Below, one piece after another: positions 11,635 through 23,332 of a stretch of 64,000 bases of DNA. Within the stretch, counting starts at the first letter, position 1. Every line of letters begins with the position of its first letter. Source of the DNA: Mermis nigrescens (Eukaryota; Nematoda; Enoplea; Mermithida; Mermithidae). Under the pieces are notes generated by a model. It made no database searches. It saw only the letters and a list, made by a program, of their open reading frames with translations, and was not told where the DNA came from. Location: contig JAVLUZ010000329.1 of NCBI GenBank assembly GCA_036768485.1, positions 530,206 through 594,205 of the forward strand. Direction: 5' to 3'. Both the position numbers and the translations under genes were made by a program.

Positions 11635-12880
11635 CAAAAAATTTTTTAAATAATAAGATAAATCTGAAAATATATAAATTTTAATCAGAAAGCTTTACAT
11701 TTTCGGTGCTGCGCGATGTTGTAATATGAGAAATAATTGTCTTGCTGCGTTTCAACTTAACTTGATTCAGCAGTGATTTTTGAGTATTCATCTTAATGAC
11801 TGTTTGAAACTGTTTAGTTCAAATATAGAATGCGTTTGCCGTCTAAAAATATCTAGGATTTTAACGCTTCGTGCCTTGCTGTTCTAAAACGTTGGAGAAA
11901 TCATGGGTGAAATATATGCGCACTCTAAAGCATTCATCTAGAAATAAATGAATCGATCTGAAGAATAAACGCGATGCAAAAAACAACGTTTTCGCAATTT
12001 TCTTGTGGACAGAATCATTGTAGCCAACATTTTTTCTGTATTTAGCGAAAATTTGTTCGGATGTACCTACAACAACGACTTTTCGAAACTATCTTTGTAC
12101 ATGTACAAAGGTTTTTGAGAGGACAAAAACTGTAAAAATCTCAAATTTCCAAAAATTTGTTTTTAATCACCTGTTATCTTTGACATCATAATGGCGAGAA
12201 TTGCGCTTTAAGGTAAAAATCGTCAAATTTTCTTTTTATTGAATTTAGTATTTTTCATTGTTCGGCTCAAAACGGAATACTCTACTTCAGCCTAATTTGT
12301 TTATTGCTGTTCTGCCTTATTTTACCTGCTGACATCAAGTTGAATACATATTACTGAGCCTAGGCCTTGACTGAAATAGTGACAGAAATGGCATCTCTTC
12401 TCGCACTCTCTAAAGCCGGAACATCAATATGCGGATTACGCTCAAGTCATTTAAGTAGGATATTCCGGTTGGCCCTATTTTGATACCTCAAATTTTACGT
12501 GCAAAAAATGTACAAAGACTTTATGGGAGTGTCTTTGTGCATATGCTAAGGGACCTTGAATGTTATTTGACAAAATCAATTAAGACGAGGATGCATGTTT
12601 TTCATTGAACATTTTCAGAAATTTCGATTTTTTTGGGAAATTTCTTAACCAGGCGCAAAGCGCTGGAAAATTTCGATATTCAGGATAAACATATGTAGTG
12701 AAAGAGAAGTAAAACTTCAGCTCCTTTTTTGTTCATCTTGCACACAATTAAATGCAATCTTAGTCGAGCATATAACTGTTTGAAGTACCACTCTTTTACT
12801 CAAACAGTATATGTGTACGAACCATAAAGTCTATGCTGCGCCTGAAAATCTCATTTCTGCTGGAAACATAAGGTTACATC

Positions 12881-13330
12881 CACAGGTGAGCAATGCCGCG
12901 CCACCCACGCCACCGGGTGGCGCCAGAAGGCATTTCGGTACCTTAAGAACCCCAGCTGGGTGGCGCCAGAAAAAACAGTTTTTGATTGGGGGAAGGGGTA
13001 GAATTTTTTGACCCAAAAATAAAAGAAGTTAGAAAATGATACAACCAACCAACTAGCCAACCAACCAACCAACTAACCGGCCAACCAACCAACCAACTAA
13101 CCGGCCAACCAACCAGCCAACTAATCAACCAAATAACCAACCAACCGGCCAAACAACCAACCAACTAGCCAACCAACCAACCAACTAATGGCCCACTAAC
13201 CAGCCATCTAGCCAACCAAACAACCAATTAAACACCTACCCTACCAAACAACTAAACAACTGACCAACCAATTAACCTCAACAAAAGGGACTCCGGTACC
13301 TTCAGAACCAAAATCCATTGCCCAGGTATG
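12881..13330. mobile_element. F5 MITE carrying a CCAA minisatellite
   Basis: The ends 'cacaggtgagcaatg' and 'cattgcccaggtatg' form an inverted repeat, and the flanking octamers gttacatc (12873-12880) and gttccatc (13331-13338) differ at one base. After a conserved head (gccaccgggtggcgcc, cagttttt) it carries about 240 bp of CCAACCAACT-type repeat (about 13043-13280), then a conserved tail with 'aaaaggga' and 'cggtacc'. It sits in intron 2 of the six-hairpin-like gene. Confidence 0.8.
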
Positions 13331-14334
13331 GTTCCATCCAAGACTACCGTGAAAGTTACCGTCATTAACGGGAGCTACCCGTTACGAAGCGCCGGAAAAA
13401 ATTTGGATCATCTTATGGATGATAAGCAATAATCATTGAAAAATAAATATCCATCCTTCATCTCACCAACTATTTCGGTCTACAAGGTTCTTTAGGTTTC
13501 TGCTTTCAAATCACTTCGAAAAATAAATAATTGGAATTAGAAAATCCAAAAAGCTTCTTAGCATGGTATCATTGCTATGCAGTTGAGATATTTATTGCGA
13601 AGCTTTGAAGATTTCATTTTCAACGACTTATTGTTAGCGTGATGTCGTATGAAGTGATCTATTTTTTCCGCGGTTTTTGTGTGTGCACAAAAAGAATTTC
13701 GCACAAAAATAGTGACGGTATGTAAAATATCCACTGCCTTTTCCGAATCACTCAATTATATCTTCAAAACATTCCGTGCCGGATCCAGATATTTCAGACA
13801 GGGTGGCGGAACCCCAAATTTTCTTAAAAGTGTCAAAATTTGTCCAAAAAATTTGACCTTTATGCTTAAACTAGCGGTTTTTTGCCGTCTTTTGATGAAC
13901 AGAATCATTTGTAATCCAAAAAAATAGAAATTTTCAATATTTTTCTACGAAAAAGGCACATAATTAGTGCGAAAATCGGCACAAAGCACTGAAAAATATA
14001 CTCGAAAAATCATTGTACGAACGTGAAAATCCTTATTCTGTACATGAACCACTCTTCTAACGTAAGAACAAAGTTTTCAGAGCGCCAAGAAAGTCAGTAA
14101 ATGTCATTAATGAATAATATTGCCTCCAAATATTTTTTGACGTACAGGGGAGCGGCTGCCCCCGGCCTTCTAAATACGCGCCTGAGAACAGTGCCGATCT
14201 AAAAAACGCATCATTATTTTGCGATCCCTTACGTAATACACTTTTGATACACCTTTTTAAGAATATTTTTCCGTATTTTTATATTTTCATTTTATTTTAT
14301 ATTTTTTCGATATTCGCAAGGTGCCCTTCTTTAG
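13331..14334 (+). other. Remainder of intron 2, repeat fragments
   Basis: Contains decayed pieces of F3-type sequence ('tccatccttcatctcacc', about 13450, and 'acgcgcctgaga', about 14175) and a degenerate gcgaagcgccgg word at about 13385. The acceptor before exon 3 is 'ccttctttag'. No gene is seen. Confidence 0.5.
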
Positions 14335-14550
14335 GATACATCCGGTGAACCAGCAGTGCTTGAAAATGAAATAGCAGAGTTGAAGTCAATGGTCGAGTCC
14401 CGCTTCGAATCGTATTCAACTCACGATTCTTTGGATGCCGGGGAAGCATTGTGGCTGTGCGCCTGGCGTCCGGATGAGCCGTGGGCGAAAAAAGTATTTT
14501 CTGTTGCCTTGAATGCTATCGACAGGCTCAGAGAAGAAGGCGAATTTGAG
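14335..14550 (+). CDS. Six-hairpin-glycosidase-like protein, exon 3
   Basis: A phase 0/0 exon of 72 codons between acceptor TTTAG and donor GTAATT. It encodes a predicted helical segment (ENEIAELKSMVESRF) followed by DAGEALWLCAWRPDEPWAKK, in line with an additional helical hairpin of the barrel. It joins exon 2 directly (SLLR|DTSGEP). There are no stops and there is clear codon structure compared with the surrounding repeats. Confidence 0.7.
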
Positions 14551-14591
14551 GTAATTATGCTCTATGAATAAAGTAGATCGTTGGTGCAGAT

Positions 14592-14780
14592 CACAGGTGG
14601 GCGCCACCAAACTTATGGGGGGTGGGGGTGCAAAATTTTTTAAAGGTCAAAAAATGGCCTAAAAAATGGTGGTATGGCGAAAAAACACAATTTTTCAACG
14701 TTTATATGGTTTCTAGCGGGGTATTTTGGTTTCTTGGGGGAGGGTGCATATCCCCCAAACCTCCCTCGCGCCGAGGTGTG
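14592..14780. mobile_element. F4 MITE, 7/8 TSD
   Basis: Left end 'cacaggtgggcgccac', right end 'gcgccgaggtgtg'. The flanking octamers gtgcagat (14584-14591) and gtgcaggt (14781-14788) match at seven of eight bases. The interior has the F4 signature: 'aaggtcaaaaaatggcct', 'ggtggtatggcgaaaaaac', 'tattttggttt'. It starts 41 bp after the exon 3 donor. Confidence 0.75.
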
Positions 14781-15412
14781 GTGCAGGTCATTCGTGATCT
14801 CGGTGGGGCCCTCACTCAGAAAATTTTTTCATTCTCTCCCTCAGATTTCGCGATTTTCCGAAAATTCGCAGAAAAGTTGCTGTTTTAAGCGTTCTTGGCT
14901 ATTTGTTTGCTCAAAGTGTCAAATTTTCGGCCTTTCGAGGCATATATATACTCACTTTGTGCCTATTTTGTTTAACTTTATCGAATTTTTCTATTTTTTG
15001 AATTTTATTATGATTTAGCGTTTTAGAACGATAGGGCAACGTCAGAAACGCTAAAAAACGGTGTTTTGACGTGTATCAGCCTTTTTTAAGCCCAAAAGGG
15101 CACTTTAGAAAAAATTTTGGTCTCAGTCCACCAGAATTCCTATGCTCTGCATGTCTGGTGAAAATGAAGGTGAAAATTAATTAATTAATTGTCTCCAGAA
15201 GGCCGGATATTCCCCTCCCCCGAAACCAAAATACCCCCCCTCCAGAATTTAATTTTTCGAATTTTTTTCGCAATTTTTTGATGTCAGTGGATAGTGCTCG
15301 ATGAGAAACGTTAAAAAATTGTTTTTTCTGCCATACCACCATTTTTAAGACCATTTTTTGACCTTTGAAAAATGTTGCACCCCCTCAGTATTTTGGTGCT
15401 GCTCACCTATGG
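14781..15412. repeat. Dispersed repeat plus reversed F4 copy
   Basis: Bases about 14,795-15,175 ('ctcagaaaattttttc', 'gcgatttttcg', 'gttttagaacgatag', 'gacgtgtatcag', 'cagaattcc', 'ctctgcatgtctgg') recur at 15,705-16,101 with 16,345-16,360, at 30,715-31,110 and at 38,245-38,620. Bases about 15,190-15,412 are an F4 copy in reverse orientation ending 'gctgctcacctatg'; its other terminus is lost. Confidence 0.65.
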
Positions 15413-15699
15413 AGAGGGCGACCGAATTTGAATGATCTTACTTGCTGTCTCTTTCATCTTTAACTACAGTCAATTAGAAACTTACTCGTGGACCTAGTAC
15501 ATTACTTGATGTTCAGATGTAAGTATCAGATTATTCTTTATATACATAGATGTATTTCATTACCATTGCTCAATCGATTATAAGCGTACTTCGAAATGGG
15601 AACATTAAGCGAAGTTGAAGAAACTTTACGTCAGATTTCGAAACAATTTCTGTTTCTACAGTACTAAGTCAGCCTGGATTAATTGAAATGCACTGCCGG

Positions 15700-16360
15700 T
15701 CTGCGGCGACTTTGGGGAATACCCTCAGAAAAATGTTCACCTTCCCCCAGAAATTTTTTCACCCCTCCCAAATTCGCGATTTTTCGTAGATTTTCAAAAA
15801 TTTGCGAAAATTCGTGGAAAAGGTACTTTTTATAGCGTTTTTAGCTATCTGTCTGCTCAAAAGTAGCAAACTTTTCGGCGCTTCGCACCATATATGTACG
15901 TATGTTCTGTTGACTAGATTTTGTTTGATATCTTTTTTTTTGATTTTTTTCAGAATACTTTCTGTTTTTATGCTCTAGAAAGATAGAGCATCGTCAGAAA
16001 CACGGAAAACCGATCTTTTTGACGCGTAACAAGCAACATTTGTGGGCCCAAAAAAGGAGCTTTGAAATTTCACTCACTCACAGAATTCCCTTTCTGTGCA
16101 TCATACCTGGGCGTGGGGTGGAGTTGGTGGTATGCAATCCCTAGAAACCAAATTACCTCCCAGAATTCAATTTTTGAAATTTTTTTCTGGTTTTTTCCCG
16201 CAATTTTTTGATGCCAATGGATAGTGCTCGATGAGAAACGTTGAAAAATGGTGTTTTTTCGCCATACCGCCATTTTTAAGGCCATTTTTGACCTTTGGAA
16301 TAATATTGCACCCCATTCCCCAACTTTGGTGCTGCTCACCTATGCTGTGCATGTCTGGTA
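15700..16360. repeat. Second copy of the 14,795 repeat, split by F4
   Basis: Same order of sequence words as 14,795-15,175, including a hairpin word at about 15,878 (ggcgcttcgcacc). Its end, 'ctgtgcatgtctgg', is interrupted by the F4 MITE at 16102-16344 and resumes after it, so the MITE inserted later. Confidence 0.65.
16102..16344. mobile_element. F4 MITE, TSD ctgtgcat
   Basis: Ends 'catacctgggcgtgg' and 'gctgctcacctatg' in inverted orientation. Perfect 8-bp duplication CTGTGCAT at 16094-16101 and 16345-16352. Interior as in other F4 copies, minus orientation. Inside intron 3 of the six-hairpin-like gene. Confidence 0.88.
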
Positions 16361-16435
16361 ACAGCTTAAAACTTTTGGAAAGGGGTAGTTGAGTCGTAGT
16401 CGGCAATTTTCGGGAGGGGAGGGGACGGACGACCT

Positions 16436-16766
16436 CACAGGTGGGCAATGCCGCGCCGCCGGGTGGCGCCAGAAGGCACTTCGGTACTTTCAGAACCCCA
16501 GGTGGGTGGCGATAGAAAAAACAGTTTTTGATTAGGGGGTGGTAGAATTTTTTGACCCAAAAATAAAATAGTGAGAAAGGGATACAACCAACCAACTAAC
16601 CAACCAACCAACTAACCAACCAACCAACCAACCAACCAACCAACTAACCGGCCAACCAACCAGCAAACTAGCCAACCGCTTAACCAACCAACTAGCCAAC
16701 CAACCAACCAACCTCAACAAAAGGGACCCTGGTACCCTCATAACCAAAATCCATTGCCCAGGTATG
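16436..16766. mobile_element. F5 MITE with short CCAA array, TSD gacgacct
   Basis: Ends 'cacaggtgggcaatg' and 'cattgcccaggtatg'. Perfect 8-bp duplication GACGACCT at 16428-16435 and 16767-16774. The head and tail match 12881-13330, but its internal CCAACCAACT array is only about 130 bp (about 16,585-16,712). Confidence 0.9.
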
Positions 16767-17167
16767 GACGACCTTCAATTTTTGGCCAAAAATGTCGAAG
16801 AAAAGCTCCCGAAATTGCCTAAAATTGCGCAGGGGTGAAAAATCCCAGCCTTTCTGGGGTGGGTGGAATGATCGACTGTGGTTGGGGGACAAACAGGATC
16901 TTGGGGGTTCGGTGGGTGTAAGATTTCATAGTTTCCCAAGGTCCAGATTTGAGGGAGGGGTGAAATCCCAAATGGGAGACCAGTAAATTAAGTGGTGTAT
17001 TATTATTAGCCGACACTATTTTTTATAAGAGCTTCTTTGTGCATGTACAAAGATCTCCAGGTCTTTGTATGAGCGGACAAGTTTTTGTAGACATATAAAT
17101 ATATTTTTAAGGATACACATTTGTACATACTATTAGTGTGTGACCTGCGACCAGCAGCAGTCCTAAA

Positions 17168-17549
17168 CAGTGTTTTTTTGCAAAAGGTACCTTTGTAAAT
17201 GTACAACGATGGTACCCACAAGTCTTTCTACATTTTGTACATGCAAATTTTTGTTTACTATAATATGGTACAGTAGCAATTTAAGTGTGGTAAAACAGGG
17301 TTTTTCGACCTTTGGTAGTGTATCTTAGCTAATTTCTGGGTTTCTGAATATTTGACATTTTTCCATTCTAAATGCAAATTCTACCATTTTAAAGATATAT
17401 AGGACAGACAATTACTGCCGAAAATTTTCGGGAATTTCGCACCTTTAACAGTTTTTGTTTTTCCAAAAATCTTTGTACATGTACAAAGACGGTCCTGGAA
17501 AGTCTTTATACATCGGGAAAAATCTTTACCGAATACAAAAAAAACCGTG
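17168..17549. mobile_element. F6 MITE, TSD gtcctaaa
   Basis: Begins 'cagtgtttttttg' and ends 'aaaaaaaaccgtg', flanked by perfect 8-bp duplications GTCCTAAA (17160-17167 and 17550-17557). It contains the exact palindrome CTTTGTACATGTACAAAG at 17471-17488, followed by 'gacggtcc' and 'catcgggaaaaatc', shared by all F6 copies. No coding potential. Confidence 0.88.
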
Positions 17550-18850
17550 GTCCTAAATGTGATAATTCGGCCTGAATTTAGTATGAGCTTTTGATGGAAT
17601 TTACACATAAAACTCGAATGAGAAAGCTAAAACAACTTGTACTACAAAACCAGAAAAAATACAGACATTGTAATATGCCAATTAAATCTTGTAATAAGCA
17701 CCACTGCGCTTATAAATCCAATGCAACGTCAGGATAAATTAGTCAATTTTATCTTTGAACGGCAAAAAAGTTCAAAGTTATTAAATAGTACTTATTTTTG
17801 CATAAAATTTTTAAAAACAGTAGAAATAGATACAAAAGATATTTGAATCTGCATAAAGATGCCTAGATTACACAAAAATTGATTTTGGAGTGTTTAATGC
17901 CCCTGCTCCAATCGAAATACAGTATATTAGCGATATTTTGCGCGAAGCGCCGAAAATTTTTTGAAATTTCCTAAAACATATATACTGAAAAACGATAAAA
18001 TTAATATCACTTTGTCCCAGAAAGTATTTTAACATTGTATAAAAATGGCTCCAAAAATAAATGCACGAGCCGAAATCGATTTTTGGCGAAAACCTGCATT
18101 TTTTGGCCATTTTTAGGTCCGTTTTTGCGATTTTATGCCAAAAATTACTGGTCATTTACCCCCCCCCCTTAAAAATGGCCGAAAACCATACGTGTAACAG
18201 GGGGCTTTGGGGAATTCCCTACCACCTAGGGTTTGACGTTCTCCCCACACCCCCCCCCTCCCCGCAACGTCAGAAAATTTTGACTCACCCTCCCCATTTT
18301 TGGCTCTAAAATTTGCGCTTTTTGGCTATTTTTAGGTATTTTTGGTACTTTTTGCCAAAAATCGGAGCCGCTTACCCGCATAAAAATGGCCGAGAATATA
18401 CAGGGAGTTTGGGCCATCCCCACCCACGCTTTCAAGCCCCGAACCCTCTCCAAAGTCAGGAAATTTTCGACCACCCTCCCCTATTTTTGGCGAAAACTTG
18501 CGCTTTTTTGGCTATTTTTAGGTGTTTTTGCCATTTTTGGCCTATAATTAGAGTCGCTAACCCCCCTCCTTCTAAAAATAGTCAGGGACCACTGCCCGAA
18601 ATTTCTAGCCGTTATATGTATGCCGAGGAGCATCTCTCCAAAAATATTTAGCTGTTACATGTATGTTTTATAGTGATGGTTTGTCTATTCACTCTTGCTT
18701 ACATTTAAAAATACTGTATCACTTTGTGAAATTCTAATAGTTAGGTGCACTTTTGCCATACTAAAAATTAAGTTCAAAAATATTCAAAAGGTTTTCACTG
18801 AAAGTCGTCTGACAGTGACTTGAGTCTTGTTCCCTGAGGGGGGTAATACC
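17550..18850. repeat. Dispersed repeats in intron 3
   Basis: 17,550-17,760 repeats 660-880. 18,150-18,620 holds three joined units of the GC-rich ACATGTAAC-end repeat (compare 11442-11634). 18,610-18,850 is the inverted copy of 1-240. No gene is seen. Confidence 0.6.
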
Positions 18851-19084
18851 CCTCCCTCACCCCCTTCCCCTATTAGAATGTGTGTTTCCTATCCATGTAG
18901 CGAGCATGAGAATTAAAACTTAGTCATCATATGAATAATCAATTGGCACTTTGCTGTATGTAACTTGGTGTAAATGGGTACGCGCCTAAAACCGTAAGAA
19001 AAGCCTATAGGTAAAAAAACAGCCTGTGTACTGCAGATGCATTCTAAATTGCTAATATTCAACGGATATATCCAGCTTATTCAA

Positions 19085-19199
19085 ATTTGATTTTTAACCC
19101 TCGGCGCATCGGCACTTTGCCAGCTTCGCCCTCGGCACCGAGGCCGGGCTCCAAAAAACGCCGAGTTTTCCGAGGCCTCGGTCGAGGCCTTGGTCCGAT
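19085..19199. mobile_element. Solo GC-rich F1-like end
   Basis: CGAGGCC / GGCCTCGG words end in 'ggtccgatcactg', a variant of the F1 terminus. It abuts the truncated body of the SINE copy at 19201-19312, so it probably inserted into that SINE. The other end was not found. Confidence 0.5.
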
Positions 19200-19200
19200 C

Positions 19201-19312
19201 ACTGCTCCGGAGGATGAAAGGCTGGGTTGACCTGCCGAAAAGAACTGCTTCAACGCGGATTCGAAACTGGGACCTTGCAATCCGTAGGTTTAAGTGTTAA
19301 CCACTCGGCGTC
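19201..19312 (-). repeat. tRNA-derived SINE, 3'-truncated copy
   Basis: On the minus strand it reads GCCGAGTGGTTAA (A box of a class-II, Ser/Leu-like tRNA), then 'cacttaaacctacgga', 'aaggtccca', and a B box 'tttcgaatcc'. It is followed by a body with 'agttcttttcggcagg' and 'caacccagcct'. Over about 95 bp it is close to the copy at 44321-44561 on the plus strand, which lacks the A box but keeps the 3' body. A second A-box-like 'gccgagtggtaaac' lies just upstream (about 19,326-19,339). Confidence 0.7.
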
Positions 19313-19413
19313 TTACCATACCACTGTTTACCACTCGGCATGTGTACTCCTTATTATTATACATGCAGTGTACGTGTCTGTATCTCAATTCACTTAACTT
19401 GAGACATTATTAG

Positions 19414-19638
19414 GGATCACCTGATCGTCGATTAGCATTTCGGGAATTTGGAACGACAATCGGTGTACAAATGCACAAAGCAGATGCAATGGAGGCCAGA
19501 GGGTGGCACCAATCAATTGATCGATTGCATGAATTCTGGTACCAACATTTGTATAGCAGGGACGAAGATATAACGCCCATTATGTATTGCGCTTCTCTGT
19601 TTCCTGGTCTATTGGACCCGAGTTTCGTTTTGGATTAA
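19414..19638 (+). CDS. Six-hairpin-glycosidase-like protein, last exon
   Basis: A phase 0 exon after acceptor TTATTAG, 74 codons plus TAA at 19636-19638. It encodes RRLAFREFGTTIGVQMHK, then a helix ending in EFWYQHLYSR, and DEDITPIMYCASLFPG close to the C-terminus. The 'DI..IM.A.SL.P' ending is what I remember for the end of this family, so the stop is likely genuine. The preceding intron (14551-19413) is filled with repeats. No polyadenylation signal is assigned with confidence. Confidence 0.7.
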   Translation, partial: GSPDRRLAFREFGTTIGVQMHKADAMEARGWHQSIDRLHEFWYQHLYSRDEDITPIMYCASLFPGLLDPSFVLD

Positions 19639-20396
19639 TTTTTTGGCTTTGTCTATACTTTTTCGCGGAATTTTAAATTATTTCAAATTATTTTTCTTGC
19701 TGTAGTCTGCGGTTTCGTGTTTTGGTGGCTTTTTGCTCTGAACAAATCAGCACACCTACAAACAAAACAGTTCCCTCGTCCTCCCTAAGGCATTTTACGT
19801 TTGATTTCCGAATTAGGCAAAAACTGATCGATTTATCTATTTCTTTTCAGATTTTCATCATTATTTTTATCGAAACTAGCCTATTTTTATTTTTATAGGA
19901 AATAAGGCATTCTTTTGTAAGTGTAAACGTATCGATATGTTTTTTCTTTCGACAATTCAAACCCATATTCGAACCGAAATTTTGTACTCTAAGCTCATAT
20001 TTACGACTCCTACGAACATATACTGCATATCAATAATTGTGGAAGATTTTTTCAAGAGAAGCCCGCATTAGTTTTTGACAATTAAAGTAAAAAGCTCGAT
20101 TTTTAATTGAAGCCCAAAAATGTCGGATTTCTTAATTGAAAATCGTGAATTATAGTTATTTCGGTTAAATACTGGACGAAAAGCGAACTTAAAACGCTGA
20201 AAAATCACTGATAACAAAAATTTCGAATGGTAAAGTTCTTCATCTTAGGTATTGTCGATCTACTGGCCGCATCCCTTCAAGCCCTATCGATTCTGAAATG
20301 GAGGCTCCTTGGATTGTTGATGAATTAATAAGAAACTGACTTCAGCACGGGCGGGACTTATATGATTTTGATCTACCAAAGTCTGCCTGACCCCGA
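19639..20396. other. 3' flank, possible unassigned exon
   Basis: Mostly AT-rich without recognised repeats. A short open stretch at 20250-20336, after 'cttcatcttag', encodes a peptide ending EMEAPWIVDELIRN and a stop. It looks somewhat exon-like, but I cannot connect it to either gene. Confidence 0.35.
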
Positions 20397-20404
20397 ATAG
20401 TGAC

Positions 20405-20649
20405 CATACGTGGGCAGCACCAAAATTCTGGGGGGTGCAAAATTTTTCAAAGGTCAAAAAATGGCCTTAAAAATGGTGGTATGGGAAAAAACACCATTTT
20501 TCAAGCTTTCTCATCGAGCACTATCCATTGGCATCAAAAAATTGCGAAAAAACAAACAGAAATTAAATTGAATTCTGGGGGGTATTTTGGTTCCTCGGGG
20601 GGAGGGGTGTGTGGATACCCCCCAAACTCCACCCCCACGCCCAGGTGTA
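20405..20649. mobile_element. F4 MITE, TSD atagtgac
   Basis: Ends 'catacgtgggcagcac' and 'cacgcccaggtgta'. Perfect 8-bp duplication ATAGTGAC at 20397-20404 and 20650-20657. Typical F4 interior, including 'catcgagcactatccattgg' and 'gaattctggggggtatttt'. Confidence 0.9.
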
Positions 20650-20657
20650 ATAGTGAC

Positions 20658-21210
20658 TTTGTGCGTCGTTAGATTCGTTTTTCCGTTTTCGTTAAGATAA
20701 CCTCTTTAACAAAGCCATACAGTAATTAAAACTATGAATTGTTCGGTAATTGGGCATCTGTAATCATCATGTATCATTTTTTGCTGGAAACTCGAATATT
20801 GATTGAATTATTGTAAAAATGCTTTCAAATGTCTTTGAAAGGTCGTTCTTGTGAATTTTGCTGGAAAAATGTCTCAAAATTGCTGTAGATCGTATTGTAA
20901 AATGAAATTGTTTACCGGTTATCTGTTAGACGCTCTGAATATACGATGACGACGTTACGTACTGATAAAAATAGCTTCGTTTGTTATGTGGAATATACCC
21001 TTTATATTGTTTAGTTCCGCAATATTAGTTTTGCTCCTTTCGTTGTTTGATCTGTTTTTAAATTTGGCGACATTGTACTGTATTTCATGGAAATAAATGA
21101 TTTGCTGGCTTACCTATTGATTTTTGCATACGGGTTACTACATACTACTTTATTTGACGATGGTTTGTGAGTGAATTTGAATACGGAGTACCATAAATTG
21201 AGGAATACCG
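20658..21210. other. Intergenic, no feature seen
   Basis: AT-rich, no coding frame and no repeat matched elsewhere in the window. Confidence 0.45.
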
Positions 21211-23285
21211 TCCACTGTGTCCACCCTGTGGCCACCCGGTACCCACAGAACCTCTGGCCGGTGGCCACAGAAAATTAAGGTTTAAATTGGAATAGTAGTG
21301 AAAAGAAAGGTAAGGAAAGATTGAGAGATAATGAATAATCAAGCAAAATCAATCAACCAGCCAACCAAAGAGGCCAACCAATCAACCAACTAGCTGGCCA
21401 ATTAACTAACCAACCAACTTACTAACCAACCAATCAACCAACCAATTAACCTACCAATCAACCAACCTACCAACCAACCTACCAACCAACCAACCAACCA
21501 ACCAACCAACCAACTAACTAACCAACCAACCAACCAACCAACCAACCAACCAACTAACCAGCCAACCAACCAACCAACTAACCAACCAACCAACCAACCA
21601 ACCTAACAACCAAACAACCAACCAAGCACCCTACCAACCTACCAACCAACCAACCAACCAATCAACCAACCAACCAACCAACCAGCTAACCAGCCAACTA
21701 AATGGCCAACCAACCAACCAACCAGCTAACCAACCGACTAAATGGCCAACCAATCAACCAACTAACCAACCAACCTACCTACCAATCAACCAACCAACCA
21801 ACCAATCAGCTAACCAACCAACTAAATGGTTAACCAACCAACCAACTAAATGGCCAACCCATTAATTAACTAACCAACCAACCAACCAGCCAACCAACCA
21901 ACCAATCAACCAACCAATCAACCAACCTACTAAATCAACCAACCAATCAACCAACTAAATGGCCAACCAACCAACCAACCAACTAACTAACCAACCAACC
22001 AACCAACCAACCATTCTAACAACCTAACAACCAACCAAGCAACCTACCAACCTACCAACCAACCAACCTACCAATCAACCAACCAATCAACCAACCAACC
22101 AACCAACTAAGTCACCAACCAACCAACCAACCAACCAACCAACCAACCAAAATGCTAACCAACCAACTAAATGGCCAACCAACCAACCAGCTAACAAACC
22201 AACTAAATGGCCAACCAACCAACCAACTAACCATCCAACCAACCAACCAACCTACCAATCAACCAACCAATCAACCAACCAACCAGCTAACCAACCATCT
22301 AAATGGCCAACCAACCAACCAACTAAATGGCCAACCCATTAACCAACTAACCAACCAACCAACCAGCCAACCAACCAACCAACCAACCAACCAACCAATC
22401 AACCAACCAATCAACTCAACCAACCAACCAACTAACCAACCAACCAACCAACCAACCTAACAACCTAACAACCAACCAAGCAACCTACCAACCAACCAAC
22501 CAACCAACCAACCAGCCAACCAACCAACCTACCAATCAACCAACCAATTAACCAACCAACCAACCAGCTAACCAACCAACTAAATGGCCAACCAACCAAC
22601 CAACTAACCAACCAACTAAATGGCCAACCAACCAACCAACTAACTAACCAACCAACCAACCAACTAACCTACCAATCAACCAACCAATCAACCAACCAAC
22701 CAACCAGCTAACCAACCAACCAACCAACCAACCAACCAACCTAACAACCTAACAACCAACCAAGCAACCTACCAACCTACCAAGCAACCAACCAACCTAC
22801 CAATCAACCAACCAATCAACCAACCAACCAACCAGCTAACCAATCAACTAAATGGCCGACCAACCAACCAACCAACCAATCTACCAGCTAACCAACCAAC
22901 TAAATGGCCAACCAACCAACCAAATAAACAACCAACCAGCCATTTAACAAACCAATCAACCAATTAACCAACCAACCTACCAGTCAATCAACCAACCAAC
23001 CAACCAGCTAACCAACCAATCAAATGGCCAACCAACCAACCAGCTAACCAACCAACTAAATGGCCAACCAACTAACCAACCAACCTACCAATCAACCAAT
23101 TAATCAACCAACCAACCAACAAAACAACCAACCAACCAATAAAACAACCAACCAACCAACCAAACAACCAACCAACCAACCAACCAACCAACCAACCAAC
23201 CACCACCAACCTACCCACCTACCTACCTACCTACCTACCAACCAACCAACCAACACAACCAACCAACCAACCTACCAATCAATGA
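21211..23285. repeat. Expanded CCAA minisatellite in an F5-like head
   Basis: About 1.93 kb (21,356-23,285) of CCAACCAACCAACT-like repeat with a higher-order pattern: 'ctaaatggccaacc' followed by CCAA runs recurs roughly a dozen times, and 'ctaacaacctaacaacc' several times. It is preceded at about 21,215-21,283 by sequence resembling the F5 head (cggtacc, cagaacc, ggtggc..cagaaaa), so it is best read as an F5 element whose internal array has grown. The opposite F5 tail was not found. The open frames across it (TNQP on plus, VGWL on minus) are by-products of the 4-bp repeat and have no start, domain or context suggesting a protein. Confidence 0.85.
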
Positions 23286-23332
23286 GATTCTTTTTTCTGT
23301 GACAAAATGGCGAATTTTTTTGCACTTGTGCG

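Noticed and set aside
20250..20336. Possible extra terminal exon ending EMEAPWIVDELIRN
   Set aside because: It has an acceptor-like 'catcttag' and a stop, but the six-hairpin-like gene already ends at 19638 and no donor connects to it.
21402..23302. Long open frames reading VGWLVGWL or PTNQPTNQ
   Set aside because: They are translations of the CCAA minisatellite on the two strands, with no start context, domain or flanking coding sequence.
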